DNA of 20,301 bases, taken from positions 1 through 20,301 of the forward strand of contig URDQ01000034.1 in the NCBI GenBank assembly GCA_900546675.1, read 5' to 3'. Each line of letters opens with the position of its first letter. The stretch's first letter is position 1. The position numbers and the translations under genes were made by a program. The notes under the pieces are model-generated. The model had not been told where the DNA came from and made no database searches. It saw only the letters and a program-made list of their open reading frames with translations. Shown here piece by piece: positions 14,469 to 20,301 of the stretch. The DNA comes from an uncultured Porphyromonas sp. (GTDB lineage Bacteria; Bacteroidota; Bacteroidia; Bacteroidales; Porphyromonadaceae).

Positions 14469-17400
14469 TCACTTAGCTGTCTGCACGGTACACTGGATCT
14501 GGTACTTCTTGACGATCTCTAGGAGCCACTTGCCAGGCTCTATGCTGGGTGCATACATAGTGGTCGTGTAGGGTACCATAGAGGAGCAGAAGGTTATCTC
14601 TAGCTCCGTCTTGCCTGGGTGATCCTTGATCGCATTGCCCAGCTCGATAGCTCCCTCGAGGGTGTTGGGGCGATCGAGGATCTCCTCCTCACCGTCAGCG
14701 CCCTCTTCGTATGATCCAACTGGGGGAGCGTCTTCGCCTTGACTCAGATCGATCGTCAGCTGAATGCTCCTGAAGGCATCCTCTGTGATGTCTGAGAGGA
14801 GCTGTATGCTCTGCACGGTGCGATAGAGCCGCTTGGGATCGTATTTGCTCGGTGCGACGCTCATCTTCACTAAGATGGCTAGCCCTTCCTGTGCAAAGTT
14901 ACCGAAATTCACGTAATGCTGACCAAAGAGCGGTATCTCGCCAGTCCCCGAGGTGTCTTCAATTTGAATAATGGCGTAAGGCTCGTTTCTCTTGCTAATG
15001 CCTTGACGCACCTTAGTGACCAGCCCAGCGCAGGTAAGCTGCGTGAGTCCTAGTTCGGCAAACTTGTCTAGCTCGGAGGCGGGGCAGTTGCAGAGGTTCT
15101 CGATGATGAAGGCGTAGGGGTCTAGTGGGTGGGCGCTCAGGTACATGCCTATATAGGTCTGCTCCTTGGTGAGTCGCTCTAGATGGCTCCACGGCTCCAC
15201 ATCCTTGGGGGGAAGAGGCTTGGGGAGCTTGACACTGGGGTCGCTATCGCCAAAGAGGGAGGCCTGCACCTGCGTACGCTCGCTCTCGAGGATCTTGCCA
15301 TACTGCATGAGTGCTGTGAGGAAGGTCTCGTCCTTGCCTGAGGAAAGGTTGCTCACGCTACTCTTAGCGATGGGAGCGAAGTAAACCTCTCGCTCGATGC
15401 CAAAGTTGTCGAAGGCACCTGACAGTATGAGCGCCTCGAGTGCTCGTCGTGAGCAGTTGCTCAGGTCGGTACGCTGGAAGAAGTCGTACACGTCTTGATA
15501 GGGGCCATGCTCCTCGCGCTCCTGTATGATAGCCTCAGCTACTGATAGCCCCACGTGTGAGATGCCTCCGAGCCCAAAGCGTATGACGCCCTCTTTGTTT
15601 GCAGAGAAGGCGGTGAAGCTCTCGTTGATGTCTGGCCCCTTGACCTCCAGCCCCATGTGCTGCACCTCCTCGAGGTACTTAGCGAGCTTGTCAGACTTGC
15701 TCTGGTTGCAGGTCAGCAGTGCTGCCATAAACTGTGCAGGGTAGTGCGCCTTGAGGTAAGCGGTCTGGTAGGCGACCCATGCGTAGCAGACGGAGTGACT
15801 CTTGTTGAAGGCGTAGCTGGCAAACTTCTGCCACCCGTCGTAGATGCGCTCGAGGGTGTCACGTGGATGTCCCTTGGCGACACCGTTTTCGACAAACTTG
15901 ATGCGGTACTTCGCCATCTCCTTTTCCTTTTTCTTACCCATCGCCTTACGGAGGCTATCGCTGTCGCCTCGTGTGAAGTCGCCTAGTACACGAGAGAGGA
16001 TCATCACCTGCTCCTGATAGACGGTGATGCCGTAGGTGTCCTTGAGGTAAGGCTCCATCTCGGGTAGGTCGTAGGTGATCTCCTGACGGCCATGCTTGCG
16101 CTCGATGAAGGTGGGGATATTGTCCATAGGCCCTGGGCGGTAGAGTGCGTTCATAGCGACTAGATCCTTAAACTCGGTAGGCTCTAGCTGCTGCAGGTAC
16201 TTGCGCATACCGGGACTCTCAAACTGGAAGGTGCCGACGGTGTCACCGCGTGAGTATAGCTCGAAGGTCTTGGGGTCGTCGACGGGGATCGTATCGATGT
16301 CTAGGTCGATGCCGTAGCTCATCTTGATGTTTTGCAAGGCATCATTGATGATGCTGAGAGTCTGCAGACCGAGGAAGTCCATCTTGATCAGTCCTGTGGG
16401 CTCAATCACCTTACCCTCATACTGCGCTACCAGTTTGCGCTCGTTGGTGTCTGGGTCGATGGCGGTCGAGAGCGGGACGACATCACTGACGGGCGGTCCG
16501 CTGATGATGACACCGCAGGCATGTACGCCCGTAGTACTAGCAGTGCCCTCTAGCTGACGGGCATAGCGGATCGTATTGGCTAGTTGCTCGTCTTGACTAA
16601 CAGACGCTTCGCGAAACTCTTGATTGTTTTGCACCATCCAGTCGATCGTGAGGTGCTTGACCCCCTCAGGATTTCTATCGGGTATAAGCTTGCAGAGCCT
16701 ATTGGCTTGGTCTAGCGGTAGCTCCTCGACACGCGCCACCCCTTTGATCGCACCTTTTGTAGCCATCGTGGTGAGTGTGATGATGTTGGAGACGTGATCG
16801 CGGCCATACTTATTGGTCACCCACTCGAGGACACGCCAGCGGTTCTTATCGTCAAAGTCAATGTCGATATCGGGCATGGAGATACGGTCGGGGTTGAGAA
16901 AGCGCTCGAAGAGCAAGCCGTACTTAATCGGCTCAATCTGCGTGATCGACAAGCAGTAAGCGACCGCAGAGCCCGCTGCGGATCCACGACCTGGTCCCAC
17001 GCGCACGCCCAGCTGTCGGGCTGCTGCGATGAAGTCCTGCACGACGAGGAAGTAACCTGGGAAACCCATGTTCTGTATCACGCCGAGCTCCATATCGATA
17101 CGCTCCTGCACCTCTGGGGGAACGGGGTCACCGTAGCGCTTTTTGGCACCCTCGTAGGTGAGGTGGCGCAAATAGTCATCTTCGCTGGCAAAGCCCTCGG
17201 GTAGCTCGAAGTGAGGCATCAGCGGAGCGTGGTCGATGCTGTAGTACTCCACCTTGTTACAGATCTCTAGCGTGTTTTCTAGCACGTCTGGGTAGTCAGC
17301 AAAGAGCGCTGTCATCTCCTCGGGCGACTTGAGCCACTCCTGCTTGGTGTAGCGCATACGATTGGGGTCGGAGATGGGCGAATTGGTCGTCATGCAGATC

Positions 17401-18287
17401 AGGTGATCGTGCGCCTCGGCATCTTCCTCGTTCAAGAAGTGGGTGTCGTTTGTCGCAATGACCTTGATACCCAGTTCCTGTCCCATCTTGATCACCTCCT
17501 GAGCCACCTGTAGCTGCTTGTGGTAGGTCTCTTGACCACCTGTCGGATCGCTATTCGGGTGGAGCATGATCTCTAGATAATAGTCCTCGCCAAAGGTCTC
17601 CTTGTACCATAGAGCCGTCTGACGTGCCTCATCGAGACGCCCGTGCAGGATATGCTGCGCGATCTCGCCACCGAGGCAGGCACTGGAGGCGATAATCCCC
17701 TCATGATGCTCTGCTAGTAGCTTCTTGTCGATACGTGGCTTGTAGTACTCGCCATGCTCCCACGCTATGGAGACCATCTTGATGAGGTTGCGGTAGCCCT
17801 GGAGGTTTTTGGCTAGGAGTATCAGGTGGTAGCCACTGCGGTCTATGCTGCGGGTGGGGTTGTCGGGATCTTTGGCATCTTTGTCTTTCAGCTCGAGCGA
17901 CCGGCGCGCCACGTACACCTCGCAGCCCACGATCGCCTTGAAGAGACTCTGCTCGAGCGTCTTGACCTCCCCCTCGATGCGAGCGATCTCATCAGCGCTG
18001 GACGCATCGGCTTCTAGCTCTTTGATCTGCTTGCGGAGCGACTTGATCTGGGCGAGCTTGTCACCATTGATCTTATCGTTGGCATAGTTGGTAAAGTTCT
18101 TGATCCCATACATAGCTCCATGATCGGTGAGTGCAATGCCTGGCATACCGCAGGCGACCGCCTTGTCGAGAAGCTTCTCGACGGGCGCCATACCATCTAG
18201 TATAGAGTAGTGCGAGTGAACGTGCAGTGGCACGTACATACGTGTCCCTGCCGAGGAACTATTGGAAGTGTCGGGAGTGTGATTCAT
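14469..18287 (-). CDS. dnaE: DNA polymerase III subunit alpha
   Basis: Catalytic subunit of the replicative polymerase, 1272 residues, longer than the E. coli enzyme. The N-terminal PHP domain (about 17-300) carries HVHSHYSILDG (22-32) and LTDHGAMYG (53-61), then a Lys/Glu-rich coiled-coil insertion at about 76-116 before GCEVYVARR; such an insertion occurs in Bacteroidetes DnaE proteins. The polymerase core has GPGRGSAAGSAVAYCL (431-446) and the catalytic aspartates in PDIDIDFDD (472-480), plus D637 in LIKMDFLGLQTL. Helix-hairpin-helix and OB-fold regions follow (QGISKRNEPYAIIQIEDTSG in the last quarter). The HxH-rich PHP motifs suggest an intact metal site. The promoter is probably at 18373. 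Confidence 0.97.
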   Translation of the reverse strand: MNHTPDTSNSSSAGTRMYVPLHVHSHYSILDGMAPVEKLLDKAVACGMPGIALTDHGAMYGIKNFTNYANDKINGDKLAQIKSLRKQIKELEADASSADEIARIEGEVKTLEQSLFKAIVGCEVYVARRSLELKDKDAKDPDNPTRSIDRSGYHLILLAKNLQGYRNLIKMVSIAWEHGEYYKPRIDKKLLAEHHEGIIASSACLGGEIAQHILHGRLDEARQTALWYKETFGEDYYLEIMLHPNSDPTGGQETYHKQLQVAQEVIKMGQELGIKVIATNDTHFLNEEDAEAHDHLICMTTNSPISDPNRMRYTKQEWLKSPEEMTALFADYPDVLENTLEICNKVEYYSIDHAPLMPHFELPEGFASEDDYLRHLTYEGAKKRYGDPVPPEVQERIDMELGVIQNMGFPGYFLVVQDFIAAARQLGVRVGPGRGSAAGSAVAYCLSITQIEPIKYGLLFERFLNPDRISMPDIDIDFDDKNRWRVLEWVTNKYGRDHVSNIITLTTMATKGAIKGVARVEELPLDQANRLCKLIPDRNPEGVKHLTIDWMVQNNQEFREASVSQDEQLANTIRYARQLEGTASTTGVHACGVIISGPPVSDVVPLSTAIDPDTNERKLVAQYEGKVIEPTGLIKMDFLGLQTLSIINDALQNIKMSYGIDLDIDTIPVDDPKTFELYSRGDTVGTFQFESPGMRKYLQQLEPTEFKDLVAMNALYRPGPMDNIPTFIERKHGRQEITYDLPEMEPYLKDTYGITVYQEQVMILSRVLGDFTRGDSDSLRKAMGKKKEKEMAKYRIKFVENGVAKGHPRDTLERIYDGWQKFASYAFNKSHSVCYAWVAYQTAYLKAHYPAQFMAALLTCNQSKSDKLAKYLEEVQHMGLEVKGPDINESFTAFSANKEGVIRFGLGGISHVGLSVAEAIIQEREEHGPYQDVYDFFQRTDLSNCSRRALEALILSGAFDNFGIEREVYFAPIAKSSVSNLSSGKDETFLTALMQYGKILESERTQVQASLFGDSDPSVKLPKPLPPKDVEPWSHLERLTKEQTYIGMYLSAHPLDPYAFIIENLCNCPASELDKFAELGLTQLTCAGLVTKVRQGISKRNEPYAIIQIEDTSGTGEIPLFGQHYVNFGNFAQEGLAILVKMSVAPSKYDPKRLYRTVQSIQLLSDITEDAFRSIQLTIDLSQGEDAPPVGSYEEGADGEEEILDRPNTLEGAIELGNAIKDHPGKTELEITFCSSMVPYTTTMYAPSIEPGKWLLEIVKKYQIQCTVQTAK

Positions 18288-18372
18288 AAGACTGAGCGTG
18301 AGATGTAAAGAGGCACGAGCGAGCTACAGGCCACTCTCTCGGGCGCAACGAAGCACCCGTAAATCCTCTCCA

Positions 18373-18380
18373 CAAAGATA
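18373..18380 (-). promoter_or_regulatory. Probable dnaE promoter -7 box
   Basis: Minus-strand TATCTTTG matches TAnnTTTG exactly. No TTG lies 19-21 bases upstream (a TTTG is only 12 away). Predicted start near 18366, giving dnaE a leader of about 80 bases. Confidence 0.5.
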
Positions 18381-18420
18381 CACTATTCAGCGCAAATGAT
18401 CCTCGATGAAGACGCCATTT

Positions 18421-18589
18421 CAACCTAAGTTTGACGGGTGGTGCCACTTGGGACTGGGCAGATGTTGATCGTTTTGTGGCGCAGCTTCTTTTTGTGCTCT
18501 ATGGCGTGCTTGGAAGCTGCAGACAGACACAGAGTACACTGGAGCGCAGAGCACTGGGGGGAGGCGTATTACCTTTGCACAGTCTATCT
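18421..18589 (+). repeat. Dispersed promoter-like module, copy B
   Basis: Second copy of the module at 8122-8333. It ends in TATTACCTTTGCA (18567-18579), whose TACCTTTG (18570-18577) is a perfect -7 box. The 31-base block 18514-18544 and the box are separated by 22 bases, exactly as in copy A. A perfect 8-base inverted repeat, GCAGCTTC (18481-18488) and GAAGCTGC (18513-18520), is specific to this copy. Transcription would start near 18584 and run into the hairpin at 18655-18698, giving an RNA of about 115 bases; no ORF with recognisable content lies there. Confidence 0.6.
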
Positions 18590-18654
18590 ACTAGGAATAC
18601 GGCTCGCGCTCCTCCCTCCACGGCATCTCTCTGAGTACAGTCTTTGGGACAAAG

Positions 18655-18698
18655 AGATAGCGGGACCACCTCACCATCGTGAGATGATCCCGCTATCT
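18655..18698. terminator. Bidirectional terminator hairpin after tig
   Basis: Perfect 11-base arms AGATAGCGGGA (18655-18665) and TCCCGCTATCT (18688-18698), with a nested CTCAC/GTGAG stem in the loop. It lies 24 bases after the tig stop codon; on the minus strand it is followed by CTTTGT. It could also stop rightward transcription from module copy B. Confidence 0.7.
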
Positions 18699-18721
18699 GT
18701 ATGTTAGGCTGTGGCGCTAGG

Positions 18722-20164
18722 CTAAGCCTCTTCTGATGCTACCTCCTCGCTCTCTGACTCCTCGTCATGAAACTTGAGTAGCGTGTTGATCTCCTTCTGT
18801 AGCTCAGCGTGAAGCTTGTAGAGCTCTTCGATAGAGAGTGGCTCCTGCTCGTCAAGCGTGACTAGCTCCTTAACCTTCGCTGCGAGAGCCTGCTCCTTGG
18901 CTTGCTCCTTAGCGGCAAAGAGCTGCTCGCTGTTTTGCTCCATAGCATTATTGACGAGGCTATCGATGAATTCATCGTTGGAGAGTAGCTGACCGAGACC
19001 AGCTGATTGAACTTGTCTCATGACACCCTCTCTGACGATATTGCGAACTAGCTCGTTGGTGACCTCAACGCCTAGCTGCTTATTGAGGTCGGCGACCATA
19101 CACTGGTAGCGTACGTAGGGCATAACCTGGTTGATCCGCTCGTCATACTCCTCTTGTGTCTCCTCCTCTGTCTTTTCGTTGAGTAGGAGTGCGAGGTGCT
19201 TGTCAGAGAAGGGCAGACCCTGGATCTGCTCGACGACATACTTAGAGACGACCGTGGTAAAGAGGTCGCTGGCCATCGATGCGTTGCGCTCCTCCTGCAT
19301 CCGCTTTAGCTCAGCTCTGAGCTCCTCCTCGCTGGTCACCTCGGTCGTTGGCCCGAGCATCAGCTTAAAGAGCTTCTCGTCGATAGCATGTGGCGTGTTA
19401 CGTAGGATACGGTTGATCTTGATCTCAAAAGCGTTCGTATGCTCCTTGACCTCCTCCTGCTTGATCTGTAGGAAAGAGGCGATCTCCACCTCGCTGCCGT
19501 CATAAGCCTTGTGTAGGTCTATGGTGAGTGTGTCATCCTTGTGAGCCTTAAGGATCTCCGCACGAATCTCCTCATTGGTCACATACTGTGGCATAAGGAA
19601 GCTCTCCTCAAGCGCGATGCCCTCAGAGGCGTGCTCGCCCTTGTCGTCTAGCTCCTGTACAGAGACGTAGAGGACATCTTTCTCCTGTACGTCCTCGACC
19701 TCGGTGCGCTCGCCGGCACTCTCCTGAGCGTTGCTGATCATCTGATCAATCTCGGCTTCGTCGACCTGAACGGTGTAGTGGGGGAGTGTCACGCTGCTAT
19801 CGATTGTCTCGGGGAACTGTGGGAGCAGTCCCGTGGATATCTGTAGCTGGTAGTCTGTCTGCTCAGGCGTATAGCTGTTGTCGTCTTGCTCCAAGAGAAG
19901 ACCTCCGATCGTCTTAATGCCCTGCTCCTTGAGATAGCTGACAGCCTCATTGGATGTGGCCTTGTTGATAACGCTAAAGCGTACAGCCTGACCGTACTTC
20001 TTCTCAATGAGTGCTGCTGGTGTCTTGCCTGGGCGGAATCCTGGCGTTTCAGCTGTCTTGCGCAGATGCTTCAACTGATCGGTGACTTGCTCTTTAATTT
20101 CGTCACTGGTGAGCGTGATGTTCAAGAGAACCTGATCTTCCTTAAGCTCGTGTGATATGTTCAT
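18722..20164 (-). CDS. tig: Trigger factor (ribosome-associated chaperone)
   Basis: Chaperone that binds ribosomal protein L23 at the exit tunnel and shields nascent chains. At 480 residues it is slightly longer than E. coli trigger factor. The N-terminal ribosome-binding domain (1-about 115) has the signature GFRPGKTP (42-49). The middle region (about 150-245) is where the FKBP-type prolyl isomerase domain lies, but its sequence (LYVSVQELDDKGEHASEG) is too diverged to claim isomerase activity. The C-terminal chaperone domain (about 260-430) is helical, with HAIDEKLFKLMLG and LPFSDKHLALLL. The last 50 residues are acidic (EESESEEVASEEA). Its promoter is 43-50 bases upstream and a strong hairpin ends the unit, so it is probably monocistronic. 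Confidence 0.93.
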   Translation of the reverse strand: MNISHELKEDQVLLNITLTSDEIKEQVTDQLKHLRKTAETPGFRPGKTPAALIEKKYGQAVRFSVINKATSNEAVSYLKEQGIKTIGGLLLEQDDNSYTPEQTDYQLQISTGLLPQFPETIDSSVTLPHYTVQVDEAEIDQMISNAQESAGERTEVEDVQEKDVLYVSVQELDDKGEHASEGIALEESFLMPQYVTNEEIRAEILKAHKDDTLTIDLHKAYDGSEVEIASFLQIKQEEVKEHTNAFEIKINRILRNTPHAIDEKLFKLMLGPTTEVTSEEELRAELKRMQEERNASMASDLFTTVVSKYVVEQIQGLPFSDKHLALLLNEKTEEETQEEYDERINQVMPYVRYQCMVADLNKQLGVEVTNELVRNIVREGVMRQVQSAGLGQLLSNDEFIDSLVNNAMEQNSEQLFAAKEQAKEQALAAKVKELVTLDEQEPLSIEELYKLHAELQKEINTLLKFHDEESESEEVASEEA

Positions 20165-20206
20165 AGGACTAAGATGCTATATGCGTGTATATTTAGTTAT
20201 AGAGGA

Positions 20207-20214
20207 CAAAGGTA
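20207..20214 (-). promoter_or_regulatory. tig promoter -7 box
   Basis: Minus-strand TACCTTTG is an exact TAnnTTTG match, predicting a start near 20200 and a leader of about 37 bases. No TTG is seen 20 bases upstream; heptamer array 4 occupies the -33 position instead. Confidence 0.6.
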
Positions 20215-20225
20215 CGAAAAAGAGA

Positions 20226-20253
20226 TTAGAAGTTAGAGATTAGATATTAGAGT
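20226..20253 (-). repeat. Heptamer array 4
   Basis: Four units on the plus strand: TTAGAAG, TTAGAGA, TTAGATA, TTAGAGT. The array begins 11 bases upstream of the tig -7 box and covers the place where a -33 element should be. Same orientation relative to its gene as the other three arrays. Confidence 0.75.
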
Positions 20254-20301
20254 GTAGATTCAACTATCAAATGCAACTGAATTGGTTTCATCGAGCTTCT
20301 G

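Larger units (their letters stand above)
18288..18721. other. Intergenic region between dnaE and trigger factor genes
   Basis: About 430 bases without a gene. From left to right it holds the dnaE leader and -7 box, module copy B, and the hairpin terminator after the trigger factor gene. Each is listed separately. Confidence 0.6.

Noticed and set aside
14410..14472. N-terminal extension of thioredoxin to 126 residues
   Set aside because: The extension overlaps the dnaE stop codon and adds residues absent from thioredoxins; the ATG at 14409 gives the normal length.

Overview
The window looks like chromosomal DNA of a Bacteroidota bacterium, most likely a Porphyromonas-like member of the Bacteroidales. 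Reasons: promoter-like boxes of the Bacteroidota type (TAnnTTTG), little Shine-Dalgarno sequence, a type IX secretion (T9SS) C-terminal sorting domain, an RNase H with a viroplasmin-type N-terminus, a transketolase of the Bacteroidetes type, and roughly balanced to slightly high GC. The genus is inferred from protein character; no database was searched.

Layout. 1-2708: the end of a phage-like or mobile module, with a large tail/fibre-like protein of unusual C/A-rich coding-strand composition and a small lipoprotein with its own promoter, closed by a hairpin. 3012-8058 (+): a tight four-gene cluster of transketolase, a TPR protein, RNase HI and an uncharacterised ATP-grasp-like protein, with 14-22 bp gaps. 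8059-9511: a gene-poor accessory patch with a broken ATP-grasp fragment, a low-complexity ORF and one copy of a dispersed promoter-like module. 9512-12910 (-): a cell-envelope pair, a secreted thioredoxin-fold protein with a T9SS signal followed by a lipoprotein with two bacterial Ig-like domains, closed by a strong terminator. 12911-14091: about 1.2 kb without a convincing protein gene but full of hairpins, repeats and two convergent promoters. 14092-18287 (-): thioredoxin and DNA polymerase III alpha. 18288-18721: dnaE promoter, the second copy of the dispersed module and a shared terminator. 18722-20164 (-): trigger factor.

Housekeeping logic is ordinary (replication, redox, chaperone, pentose phosphate). 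The unusual content is between the genes. (a) Four degenerate heptamer arrays all lie 5' of a gene or promoter in the same orientation relative to it. (b) A 55-bp palindrome-bearing repeat is clustered near 13.9 kb, with a partial copy at the left edge beside one heptamer array. (c) A promoter-like module is duplicated at 8.1-8.3 kb and 18.4-18.6 kb with identical internal spacing. (d) A structured stretch at 13.0-13.5 kb could encode one or two non-coding RNAs. No rRNA, tRNA, CRISPR array or complete insertion sequence was recognised.
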